Assembly: GCA_002378845.1 (NCBI GenBank)
Contig: DFRY01000007.1
Span: 43,895 to 54,669 of the forward strand
Length of the DNA: 10,775 nucleotides
DNA from: Ruminococcaceae bacterium UBA3451
GTDB lineage: Bacteria; Bacillota; Clostridia; Oscillospirales; Acutalibacteraceae
Direction of reading: 5' to 3'
Shown here: piece after piece, positions 1 to 6,746 of the stretch
Position numbering within the stretch: the stretch's first letter is position 1
How the letters are laid out: each line of letters begins with the position of its first letter
Made by a program: the position numbers and the translations under genes
Notes under the pieces: generated by a model
What the model was told of the DNA's origin: nothing
The model's input: only the letters and a program-made list of their open reading frames with translations
Databases searched by the model: none

Positions 1-647
1 TAGCGCGGATGGAACCGGCTGTGACGGCGCACATTTTCCACCGTAAGCTCTTCGTCGTTCTCATAGCAGAAAATCGTCTTATGCTCCGCGCCGTGGTACT
101 GAAAAAGACGTTGAATTTCCGGCACACGGGAACACAGGACTATGTAAACAATAAAAATACCGATGCGCATAATACCTTCCACCAGGGAACGCCACGGCGA
201 AATGGAAGGGCCGGCGGCGTAGTCGCGCACCAGGTTAAAAATAACCGTAGGAAGCATGAAGAACAGAACAATAGCAAGCAAAAGACCGAGCACGGTTCCC
301 GCTACCATGACCACGTTCATCATTTTATCGCCGAACTTTTCCTCCACCCATTTATCGAACTTGGAAGGCTCCTCGTCCTCCTCAATTCCGGCTTTGTCCA
401 CGGAATAGGAAAGCGCGTGGTAACCCATGCCGAGCGAATCAACCAACCCGGCAATTCCGCGCAGCAGCGGCCATTTCATAAAAGCGTATTTATCCTTCAT
501 CTGCTGGGTCGGCATTTCCTCGGTGGAAATGGTGCCGTCGGCCATACGGATAGCGACTTCCGTCTTTTTCGGGCCGCGCATCAGAATTCCCTCTATCAGT
601 GCCTGCCCGCCGATGGAAGTAATACATTTGGTTTTTTCTCTAGCCAT
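1..647 (-). CDS. DUF1385 (YqhQ-like) membrane protein, 3' end cut by window edge
   Basis: The frame opens at an ATG at 647 and stays open for 215 codons to the window edge, so the C-terminus is missing. The N-terminus has SIGGQALIEGILMRGP (residues 11-26), the family signature near the start. Residues 183-195 (QYHGAEHKTIFCY) and the VENVRRHSRFHPR stretch at 203-215 are the second conserved block of DUF1385. Two strongly hydrophobic segments, about 110-138 and 160-178, mark it as an integral membrane protein. The biochemical role of the family is not settled, and no function is asserted. The start overlaps the kinase stop by 8 nt (ATGGCTAG), so translation is probably coupled to the two-component genes and it should be read as the fourth gene of that operon. 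In many Clostridia this family lies upstream of prmC and prfA, but those would be outside this window. The last partial codon begins TA (Tyr or stop), where I recall Cys in relatives. The family call is secure. Confidence 0.9.
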   Translation of the reverse strand, partial: MAREKTKCITSIGGQALIEGILMRGPKKTEVAIRMADGTISTEEMPTQQMKDKYAFMKWPLLRGIAGLVDSLGMGYHALSYSVDKAGIEEDEEPSKFDKWVEEKFGDKMMNVVMVAGTVLGLLLAIVLFFMLPTVIFNLVRDYAAGPSISPWRSLVEGIMRIGIFIVYIVLCSRVPEIQRLFQYHGAEHKTIFCYENDEELTVENVRRHSRFHPR

Positions 648-2109
648 TATTTTCGGAATTCCTTTCTTCGTTTGCTGTTTCAGTCGTTTTGGACTTATAT
701 TCAAGCTGTTTCATGGTAGGGATGACGATTGTTACCGCTGTGCCCACATTTTCGTGGCTTTCAATTTCCAGCCGGCCGGAATGCAGCGCCATGATTTCAT
801 CGGCAAGCGCAAGGCCGATGCCCGACCCGCGAATCGTCTGGTTCGCCTTGTAGAATTTCTTTTTGACGTTGGGTAAATGCTGTGCCGGAATGCCGCAGCC
901 ATTGTCGCTGATGACGACGCGGATAAAGCCTTCCGATTCGGCGACGGTCACGCTGATGGTGCCGCCCTCGCTGGTATATTTTAAGGCGTTGTCAATAACA
1001 TTGATAAACACCTGCCGCAGCCGGTTAATGTCGCCCAAAACCGGAGAAAGCATGGAGGGTTCCTCGTAAAGAAGAAACTTATGCTCGGTTTTGGCGCGCT
1101 CGCTGAACATGTAGACCGCTTCGCCCAATTCGGCGAGAATATCAATTTTATCCATGGTGAGCGTCATGCGCCCGCTCTGCATACGCGAAAAGTCCAGCAG
1201 TTCTTCCACAATGCCGGAAAGCCGTTCGGACTCGTGAATAATAATACCCATGCCGCGGTCCAGCGTTTCGGTGTCGATACCGCCGTCCTGCATGGTTTCC
1301 GCCCAGCCTTTAATGGCGGTAAGCGGGGTGCGCAGTTCGTGGGAAACCGAAGAAATAAAATCGTTTTTCATTTTTTCGGCGGCGCCCAGTTCGTCGGCCA
1401 TATCATTGATGGTATCGCACAGCTGGCCAACCTCGTCGTCGTTGATTTTATGGATTCGTGCTTTGAAATCGCCCTGTGCAATCCGCTTTGCGGTAGCGCC
1501 GATTTCCTTAATCGGGGTAATGATCGAATTCATAAAATAATAGCTGGAAACAATGACAAACAGAATAATAAGCAAACCGGCCAGAATCAGCGCGCCCACA
1601 AGCAGAAACACCTGCTTGTCGGCCTCCTGCAGGGAAACCACGTAACGGATGGCGCCCACAAAACTGCCGACGTCGTTGCGCATTACGCGGGTAACCGCCA
1701 TTACCTTTTCGCCGCTGGTCAGCTTGCCCGTCCAGGTGCCGTAGCCGTTTTCGTCGTTCAGCGCAAGCTTATAGTCCGGCATGGGCTGGGACTGGTCGGG
1801 CGCAAACCCGATGGATGTTATAATGATTTTGCCGTTGGAGTTAAACACCATGAGTTCCATGCTTTCCTTATTCGGAAAGTTTTCCACATAGTTGCGGGCG
1901 GCGGTGCTGAATTCCTTCGGCGATTTCCGCCCGTAGTCGGCAAACATGTTCGTCAGCTCGCCGGAACGGCCGTTAATAGCCTGCTGAATTCCGTTATAAA
2001 CATAACCGCGTATTACAAAGGAAAGAGTCAGAATCAGCGTGACCAGGATCAGCAGAATAATGCCGAGGCTGTTCAGCATCCAGCGCTTTGTAATGCCCGT
2101 TGCCCTCAT
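640..2109 (-). CDS. HAMP-domain sensor histidine kinase
   Basis: Membrane-bound sensor kinase of 489 aa, partner of the response regulator just upstream. Order of parts: TM1 about 11-33; an extracytoplasmic sensor region about 34-165; TM2 about 166-190; HAMP about 190-245; HisKA with the H-box SSVSHELRTPL (phospho-acceptor His257); then HATPase_c. The ATPase domain has the N-box (INVIDNALKY, Asn370/Asn374), G1 box DNGCGI (Asp402), an F-box-like KKKFYKAN, and G2 box GSGIGLALADE (428-438). All catalytic boxes look intact. The C-terminal 20 or so residues are hydrophilic and low-complexity. An in-frame ATG at 2139 would add 10 residues but has no ribosome site, whereas the ATG at 2109 has AAGGAG (2118-2123) 8 nt upstream, so I use 2109. 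The layout resembles PhoR/ResE-type kinases. The signal sensed cannot be read from the sequence. Confidence 0.95.
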   Translation of the reverse strand: MRATGITKRWMLNSLGIILLILVTLILTLSFVIRGYVYNGIQQAINGRSGELTNMFADYGRKSPKEFSTAARNYVENFPNKESMELMVFNSNGKIIITSIGFAPDQSQPMPDYKLALNDENGYGTWTGKLTSGEKVMAVTRVMRNDVGSFVGAIRYVVSLQEADKQVFLLVGALILAGLLIILFVIVSSYYFMNSIITPIKEIGATAKRIAQGDFKARIHKINDDEVGQLCDTINDMADELGAAEKMKNDFISSVSHELRTPLTAIKGWAETMQDGGIDTETLDRGMGIIIHESERLSGIVEELLDFSRMQSGRMTLTMDKIDILAELGEAVYMFSERAKTEHKFLLYEEPSMLSPVLGDINRLRQVFINVIDNALKYTSEGGTISVTVAESEGFIRVVISDNGCGIPAQHLPNVKKKFYKANQTIRGSGIGLALADEIMALHSGRLEIESHENVGTAVTIVIPTMKQLEYKSKTTETANEERNSENNG

Positions 2110-2171
2110 GCCGTTCTCTCCTTTCCCGCAGTATAACATAAAATAATGAACAAATCGTTTCTATCAGGCGG

Positions 2172-2876
2172 TTATGCCTCCCATTTATAGCCAAGGCCCC
2201 AAACCGTAACAATATGCTTTGGATTCGACGGTTCATCCTCGATTTTCATGCGCAGACGGCGGATGTTTACATCCACAATTTTTTCTTCCCCGAAATACGC
2301 ATCGCCCCAAACGTGCTTCAGAATGTCGGTACGGTCAAGCGCCGTGGTCGGGTTGGAAAAGAAATATTCCATAATCTGAAATTCCACCTGCGTCAGTTCA
2401 ATCTGCACTCCGTTTTTCATCAGGGTGCGGTTGCGCAGGTTCAGGGAAAAGTCCCCCGAGCGAATTTCCTCTTTAAAATTATTTTCATTGCGCATTTGTT
2501 CCAGCGCCACACGGCGGTACACCGCGTCCACACGGGCAACTAGTTCGCTGGGGCTGAACGGCTTTGTAACGTAATCGTCCGCGCCCATCATCAGGCCGCT
2601 TATTTTATCCATTTCCTGCGTGCGGGCGGTTAACAGAATAATTCCGATGGAACCGCTTCTCTGCCGCAGCTCCCTGCAGACCGCAAGGCCGTCGTATTTT
2701 CCCGGCATCATAATGTCAAGCACGGCAACGTCAATATTGCCGCCCTCCCGGTTATAAATTTCTATGGCCTCTTCGCCGTTCGACGCCTCAAAAGCGTCGT
2801 ACCCGGCACGTTTCAGATTAATGACCACAAATTCGCGGATTGCCTGTTCGTCTTCGGCAACTAGAATCTTTTTCAT
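2172..2876 (-). CDS. OmpR/PhoB-family response regulator
   Basis: Cytoplasmic DNA-binding regulator of 234 aa, normal length for the family. The receiver domain (about 1-118) has the acidic pair E9/D10, phospho-acceptor Asp54 in VLDIMMPG, Thr83 and Lys105 in the TKPF motif. The C-terminal winged helix (about 138-233) contains LTQVEFQIMEYF, the recognition region around VDVNIRRLRMKIE, and the closing GLGYKWEA typical of OmpR/PhoB effectors. The ATG at 2876 is preceded by GGAGG (2884-2888) at 7 nt spacing. The lipoprotein gene ends 24 bp upstream and the kinase starts 62 bp downstream, so the three genes are almost certainly co-transcribed. No direct target site can be assigned here. The family assignment is certain; the physiological role is unknown. 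Confidence 0.97.
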   Translation of the reverse strand: MKKILVAEDEQAIREFVVINLKRAGYDAFEASNGEEAIEIYNREGGNIDVAVLDIMMPGKYDGLAVCRELRQRSGSIGIILLTARTQEMDKISGLMMGADDYVTKPFSPSELVARVDAVYRRVALEQMRNENNFKEEIRSGDFSLNLRNRTLMKNGVQIELTQVEFQIMEYFFSNPTTALDRTDILKHVWGDAYFGEEKIVDVNIRRLRMKIEDEPSNPKHIVTVWGLGYKWEA

Positions 2877-2900
2877 ACCCGTTCCTCCGTCACATCTATT

Positions 2901-4238
2901 TTAGTCCGCACTGATTAGTTTAAAGCTGTTCTTTACATCCGAAATACCGAGCGAAAGGGGCCGGTCGGGGGAAGGGCAGCTTGCCGCAAACACCAGATTA
3001 TTGGAATCCATCAATTCAAAAAATCCGGATGTTCCCGTTCCTTCCTCCCACTCCTTGCGGGTAAAGACCTGTATTTTCAGAAGTGCCGCGCCCTGCGCGC
3101 CTTCGGGATTTTTTTTCGTGGTAACCCATTCGTAAAACGTAATGGTTCGCGTAGCGGTGTCTGTTTTGGTGGTGATTTTTCCGCCCCAAATTTCCGGTAT
3201 CAAAAACCAGTAGCCGTCGGAATAATTCAGCACCATGCTCATAACACGGATAAACGTGTTGGTCTGCGTGTCGTATCGCTGCCAGTTCGTAACGTAAGCC
3301 GCGTCTTCCGTTGCAGTACCCGTGTAGCCGGGCAGCAGGTTTACAATTGGAACTTCGATAATTTTATCGCCGTTAATGTCCTTGGAAACGACAGACGTGT
3401 TGCGCATCGTATAATTGGCCGTCTGCGTTTTAGGGTCGTAAAACGGCGACTTCAATGTTTTTGTGGTTTTATCCCAGTAAAGCACTTCAGTCACAAGCGT
3501 ATTTGCGCTTTTCATGCCGTCCAGTACAATGCCCTTTTGATTTTCATTAATCAGTCCCGTCTGCACAGACGCATATTTGGTCACTCCGTTGTCCAGCCGG
3601 CAGGAACCGATCATTTCGGCTGTGCCGTCCTTAACCGAGTACAGCCGGGCAAGAGCGGGTTCGTCACCCACGCTTACATTTGCAGTAAAAATATCGTCGC
3701 GGCCGTTGCCGTCAAAGTCCATAACCGCCATTTCGGTGTAATTTTGGTCGAGCTTCAGCTCATTCATTTTTCCGTTTTTATAGTAATAAACACAGACCGT
3801 GCTGGTGTTGTTCAGGCTGCTGCCCCACCCGACAATGACTTCGTCCTTGCCGTCGCCGTTCAGGTCGCCGAAGCAGACCTTGTCCACCTGCGCGGCAGGA
3901 TTATTAAAAAAGCCCATGTCCATCCACTTGCCGTCTTTTTTCATAAACATGATATTGGTTCCCGTGGAATCGTCGCCTTTTTGATAAATTGCCATTGCCT
4001 CTTCATTTTTGTCGCCGCAGATGTCGTGTGTAATGATTGCGGAGCGGTAATCGCCGTTGCTTGGGTATTTCAGCGTCATTTTCCCGCCGGCCTTACTTTC
4101 CAAAAGGGCGTGAATGTCTGCTTTTTCCCCGGTCGGTTTTGGCGGCTGCATCAGCGTTTGAGCGTCGAGCCCTAAAAACGAACAGCCGGACAGCAATAAC
4201 GAAAGCACAACGGCAACCGCCACGGCTTTCAGCTTCAT
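2901..4238 (-). CDS. Secreted lipoprotein with FG-GAP/VCBS-like repeats
   Basis: Protein of 445 aa beginning with a lysine-bearing n-region, a hydrophobic core and the lipobox LLSGC, with Cys19 as the predicted lipidated residue, so it should be anchored outside the membrane. The mature part has several Asp/Asn/Gly-rich loops of the FG-GAP/VCBS beta-propeller type: FGDLNGDGKDE (123-133), MDFDGNGRDD (173-182), KDINGD (286-291), and a weaker HDICGDKNEE (71-80). Such loops often bind calcium and support protein or glycan contact. It is the first gene of an operon with the response regulator and kinase, which suggests, without proving it, a role as cell-surface sensor partner or main output of the two-component system. 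The ATG at 4238 has AAAGGGTG about 5-12 nt upstream. A leader of about 195 nt is predicted. No enzymatic residues are recognised. Confidence 0.85.
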   Translation of the reverse strand: MKLKAVAVAVVLSLLLSGCSFLGLDAQTLMQPPKPTGEKADIHALLESKAGGKMTLKYPSNGDYRSAIITHDICGDKNEEAMAIYQKGDDSTGTNIMFMKKDGKWMDMGFFNNPAAQVDKVCFGDLNGDGKDEVIVGWGSSLNNTSTVCVYYYKNGKMNELKLDQNYTEMAVMDFDGNGRDDIFTANVSVGDEPALARLYSVKDGTAEMIGSCRLDNGVTKYASVQTGLINENQKGIVLDGMKSANTLVTEVLYWDKTTKTLKSPFYDPKTQTANYTMRNTSVVSKDINGDKIIEVPIVNLLPGYTGTATEDAAYVTNWQRYDTQTNTFIRVMSMVLNYSDGYWFLIPEIWGGKITTKTDTATRTITFYEWVTTKKNPEGAQGAALLKIQVFTRKEWEEGTGTSGFFELMDSNNLVFAASCPSPDRPLSLGISDVKNSFKLISAD

Positions 4239-4480
4239 TTCACCACACCCTTTCCCGCCTGCTTACAACGGCAGCAAGTGATAATACGCCGCTTTTATCG
4301 GCGAATACGAAACAACAAACAAATACAATGTGAATTTATTTCTAATAAATAAAAATTCGTCTTAGGACACACGGCGAAGCCGGAACCGACGGTAACAAAC
4401 TGCCCGCGGGTACCGCAGCGCCTTTTATGCTGATTATTTATTATAGCATATACAATGTAAAAAAACAGTACCAAAACTGT
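4239..4480 (-). other. Long intergenic leader of the lipoprotein/two-component operon
   Basis: About 240 bp between the lipoprotein start and the tetR terminator contains no convincing gene on either strand. On the minus strand it holds a promoter at its upstream end (4440-4448) and then about 195 nt of probable untranslated leader. In this leader I see only short dyads: CGCCG/CGGCG (4287-4303), an AT-only 7-bp dyad (4334-4350), and CGGTA/TACCG flanking a CCCGCGGG palindrome (4390-4415). None is followed by a T tract and none matches a riboswitch I know. A leader regulatory role is possible but unproven. Confidence 0.4.
4440..4448 (-). promoter_or_regulatory. Extended -10 promoter for lipoprotein operon
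   Basis: The minus strand reads TGCTATAAT here, a perfect extended -10 (TGn plus TATAAT). The -35 region 17 bp upstream is poor, lying over a run of seven T, which fits promoters that rely on the extended -10. It is the best promoter candidate upstream of the four-gene signalling operon and predicts a start near 4433. Confidence 0.6.
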
Positions 4481-4520
4481 AATAAAATTGCCGCTCCGAA
4501 CCATACGAAGCGGCAAAAAT
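4481..4520 (-). terminator. Intrinsic terminator of the tetR gene
   Basis: An 8-bp perfect stem, TTGCCGCT (4488-4495) with AGCGGCAA (4509-4516), can be extended by 2 bp past one mismatch. On the minus strand it is preceded by A-rich and followed by T-rich sequence (TTTTATT, 4481-4487). It lies about 26 bp after the tetR stop, so it should end the tetR transcript before the lipoprotein operon promoter. Confidence 0.75.
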
Positions 4521-4545
4521 TCTGTCATATTTTTGGCAAAAAAGA

Positions 4546-5163
4546 TTACTTTACAAGATATTGATACAGCGCGTCAATTGTCTCGCGCAGAATTCGTTCG
4601 CGTTCAACACCGCTTTTTTCAAAAACAATTTGATCCACAACAGAGGAAATCAGGTTGTACACAACCAAGGCGGCCGCTTCAATGTCCGTTAGGCGAAGAT
4701 CGTCCTGAAATTGATACAGACAGTCCAGCGTAATTTTTCGTGTTCTAACATGGTTCGCTTCCATAACAGCCGCTAAATCCGGCCTGGAAAAAGCAAGAAT
4801 ATGAAGTTCCCGGTTCAGCTGAATCGAGCTTTCATGAATTTCGATCAGGCCGTTAATCAGGCGGCGAATCCATTCCCGTTTGTCTTTATAGTACAAATCA
4901 GCCGAAATACCCGCCTGCTCGTCCAAATCCACAAACTTCTGATTGTACCGATGGATAATCTCCATAAAAATCGTGTCTTTATCTTCAAAATAAGAGTACA
5001 GGCTCCCAATGGAAACCCCGGCAACCTTGGCAATTTCATTGGTGGTAGTTCCATAATACCCTTTTTCACAGAATACCCGATAAGCCGCGTCCAGAATTTT
5101 TTCCGTTGTTTCAATGCTCCGTTTTTGCCTGGGCTTCCGTACCGTCGTCTTGTCTTTTTCCAT
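4546..5163 (-). CDS. TetR/AcrR-family transcriptional repressor
   Basis: A 205-aa regulator, usual size for TetR/AcrR proteins. The basic N-terminus leads into the TetR_N domain (about 15-62), with the helix-turn-helix at about 38-59 (TTTNEIAKVAGVSIGSLYSYF) and the typical following DKDTIF. The C-terminal part (about 70-205) is helical and divergent, as expected for the ligand-binding and dimer domain. A TTG at 5172 is also in frame, but the GAAAGGGG ribosome site (5173-5180) directly abuts it and lies 9 nt before the ATG at 5163, so the ATG is chosen. It is divergent from the MFS transporter, and two dyads lie in the shared promoter region, so it very likely represses the transporter and itself. 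Its inducing ligand cannot be read from sequence. Family certain, target inferred. Confidence 0.95.
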   Translation of the reverse strand: MEKDKTTVRKPRQKRSIETTEKILDAAYRVFCEKGYYGTTTNEIAKVAGVSIGSLYSYFEDKDTIFMEIIHRYNQKFVDLDEQAGISADLYYKDKREWIRRLINGLIEIHESSIQLNRELHILAFSRPDLAAVMEANHVRTRKITLDCLYQFQDDLRLTDIEAAALVVYNLISSVVDQIVFEKSGVERERILRETIDALYQYLVK

Positions 5164-5189
5164 AGTACCCAACCCCTTTCGTTCCTTTT

Positions 5190-5218
5190 ATTTTAGAGGA
5201 TTATACGGATCTTGTCAA
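5190..5218 (-). promoter_or_regulatory. SigA promoter for tetR
   Basis: The minus strand carries TTGACA (5213-5218), a 17-bp spacer, and TAAAAT (5190-5195), a 5/6 match to the -10 consensus. The predicted start near 5183 gives a short leader of about 20 nt containing the ribosome site. The upstream edge of this promoter lies only 4 bp from the first TGAGC-N4-ACTCA dyad, so binding there should interfere with tetR transcription. Confidence 0.75.
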
Positions 5219-5222
5219 TAAT

Positions 5223-5238
5223 ATGAGCTTTTACTCAT
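5223..5238. promoter_or_regulatory. Putative TetR operator O1
   Basis: ATGAGCTTTTACTCAT is an inverted repeat (ATGAG/CTCAT) centred at 5230.5, almost exactly midway between the -35 boxes of the divergent tetR and MFS promoters. It shares the pattern TGAGC-N4-ACTCA with the second site. Position and repetition make it a strong operator candidate able to affect both promoters. Confidence 0.75.
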
Positions 5239-5244
5239 TTTATA

Positions 5245-5273
5245 TTGACACACTTTTGTTTTGTGAATATAAT
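5245..5273 (+). promoter_or_regulatory. Consensus SigA promoter for the MFS transporter operon
   Basis: TTGACA (5245-5250), a spacer of exactly 17 bp, and TATAAT (5268-5273) match the housekeeping consensus at every position. Transcription should begin near 5280, inside operator O2. The in-frame ATG at 5223 lies upstream of this promoter and cannot be the translation start of its transcript. Confidence 0.88.
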
Positions 5274-5289
5274 ATGAGCATTGACTCAC
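5274..5289. promoter_or_regulatory. Putative TetR operator O2
   Basis: ATGAGCATTGACTCAC repeats the TGAGC-N4-ACTCA dyad of O1, with centres 51 bp apart (about five helical turns). It begins immediately after the MFS -10 box and covers the predicted transcription start, the classical place for a repressor to block initiation. Confidence 0.75.
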
Positions 5290-5312
5290 ATTATTACGAA
5301 AGAAGAATGCAA

Positions 5313-6746
5313 ATGACCAAGCAAATTAATCCTCGGGCAACGGTTCTGACCATAGCGCTCGGAACTTTTATGTCCAGCTTTGACATCAACGCAGCAAATA
5401 TCGCCCTGCCCATGATTCAGTCAAAATTCAACACCTCCATCGCCGTGGTGGAATGGGTTGTCGTCGCTTACCTGCTTACCCTTTGTGCAACACAGCTTAC
5501 CTTTGGCCGCACCGCCGACCTGTACGGGTTTAAAAAGCTGTATGTGACCGGGTCTATCGGATTTACCTTAAGTTCGCTTCTTTGCGGCATCTCCGCCAGC
5601 ATCAGCATGCTGATTGTATTCCGTGTTACGCAGGCGCTGTGCGCCTCCATGATGATCGCGACCGGAAGCGCCATCATTACCAATTCGGTCCCCGCTTCCA
5701 ACCGCGGCAAAGCGCTGAGCCTGAGTGCCATTTCCGTCGCAGTAGCAACCTGCGTAGGGCCGTCCCTGGGCGGGCTGCTGGCTTCCGCTTTCGGCTGGAA
5801 CAGCATTTTCCTGATTAATGTTCCCATCGGTATTGTCGAAACCGTGCTTTCCCTACGCTATATTCAAAAAGACAGCGGAAAACCCAGTTCCAAATTCGAC
5901 CCACTCGGCAGCCTTTTGATTATGGCCGCTCTCATCCTGATTCTTCTGCCGCTGGACATGGTCAGCAGCACGTCGCGGTTCGATTTGCTGACTCTTAGTC
6001 TGCTTGCCGCCGGCGTTGTGCTGCTTGGCGTGTTTGTGCTGTATGAAACTCACTGCGACCACCCGATTCTGAACATGCAGTTTTTCCGCAATCGGGTTTT
6101 TACCGCCAGCAATCTTGCCGCCACCTTCTTTTATACGGCGGAATTCATTCTGGTTTTCCTTGCGCCGTTTTACCTGCAAAAGGTTCGCATGCTCACCCCG
6201 ACCGCCGCGGGCATTATGATGCTGCCGCTGTCGCTTGCCATGATTGTATGCGCGCCGGTCAGCGGAGCCATTTCCGATAAAATCGGCAGCCGCAGCATGT
6301 GCGGCCTGGGTATGCTGATTCTGGCGGTTTCCACTCTTTTTATGAGCGGTTATACTCAGTCAACGCCCACCGTTCTGCTGATTCTCATCTTCGCTCTGTG
6401 CGGAATCGGAGCCGGGCTGTTCCAAACGCCGAATAACAGCACGGTTATGGGAAGCGTCCCTGCGGAAAATCGGGGCATTGCCGCGGCCACACTCGGCACC
6501 ATGCGCAACATCGGTATGGTTTTAGGTGAAGCCATTTCCGCGGCAATTATTGCGTCGAGCCTGAACGGAGCAGGCGGAACACCGCTGGCCGAAGGTACCC
6601 CGCAATGGCAAAGCGCGTTCCTTACCGCAATGCAGGCCGCCTGCATTACCGCCGCCGGCTGTGCACTGGGCGCAATGGTTCTGTCATTTGCAAAGGGAAA
6701 AGAAAATAAAACCAACGAATTGAAGGAAGCTGGTGAAATACAATGA
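5313..6746 (+). CDS. DHA2-type MFS multidrug efflux transporter (EmrB/QacA-like)
   Basis: Polytopic membrane protein of 477 aa, the size of 14-TM drug:proton antiporters. Visible family motifs: the D1-like SFDINAANIALP (22-33, with Asp24 in the first membrane helix); motif A FGRTADLYGFKK (64-75); a motif B segment with Arg104 and QALCASMM, where the usual QG is QA; and motif C VGPSLGGLLASAFGW (148-162), typical of antiporters. A second GAISDKIGSRSM (318-329) resembles motif A of the second half. The start is ATG 5313, with GAAAGAAG (5298-5305) 7 nt upstream; upstream in-frame ATGs at 5223 and 5307 fail on promoter position or spacing. Expression is probably repressed by the divergent TetR. 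It overlaps the next gene by ATGA. The substrate is unknown; drugs, bile salts or toxic metabolites are all possible. Confidence 0.94.
   Translation: MTKQINPRATVLTIALGTFMSSFDINAANIALPMIQSKFNTSIAVVEWVVVAYLLTLCATQLTFGRTADLYGFKKLYVTGSIGFTLSSLLCGISASISMLIVFRVTQALCASMMIATGSAIITNSVPASNRGKALSLSAISVAVATCVGPSLGGLLASAFGWNSIFLINVPIGIVETVLSLRYIQKDSGKPSSKFDPLGSLLIMAALILILLPLDMVSSTSRFDLLTLSLLAAGVVLLGVFVLYETHCDHPILNMQFFRNRVFTASNLAATFFYTAEFILVFLAPFYLQKVRMLTPTAAGIMMLPLSLAMIVCAPVSGAISDKIGSRSMCGLGMLILAVSTLFMSGYTQSTPTVLLILIFALCGIGAGLFQTPNNSTVMGSVPAENRGIAAATLGTMRNIGMVLGEAISAAIIASSLNGAGGTPLAEGTPQWQSAFLTAMQAACITAAGCALGAMVLSFAKGKENKTNELKEAGEIQ

Noticed and set aside
1081..2136. Long open frame on the plus strand antisense to the kinase
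   Set aside because: The minus-strand kinase has every catalytic box intact. The plus-strand frame has biased, motif-free composition and no ribosome site, so it is a shadow.
2110..2139. Kinase start at ATG 2139
   Set aside because: No Shine-Dalgarno upstream. The ATG at 2109 has AAGGAG at good spacing and leads directly into the N-terminal membrane helix.
4287..4350. Small dyads CGCCG/CGGCG and an AT-only hairpin in the lipoprotein leader
   Set aside because: Short stems without T tracts or flanking conservation evidence; expected by chance in 240 bp. Kept only as part of the leader description.
5200..5218. TATAAT (5200-5205) paired with TTGACA (5213-5218) on the minus strand
   Set aside because: Only 7 bp separate the boxes, far too short. 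TAAAAT at 5190-5195 has the correct 17-bp spacing.
5223..5312. Possible 30-residue N-terminal extension of the MFS protein from ATG 5223
   Set aside because: It starts upstream of the consensus promoter and inside operator O1. The true start at 5313 has a well-spaced ribosome site.
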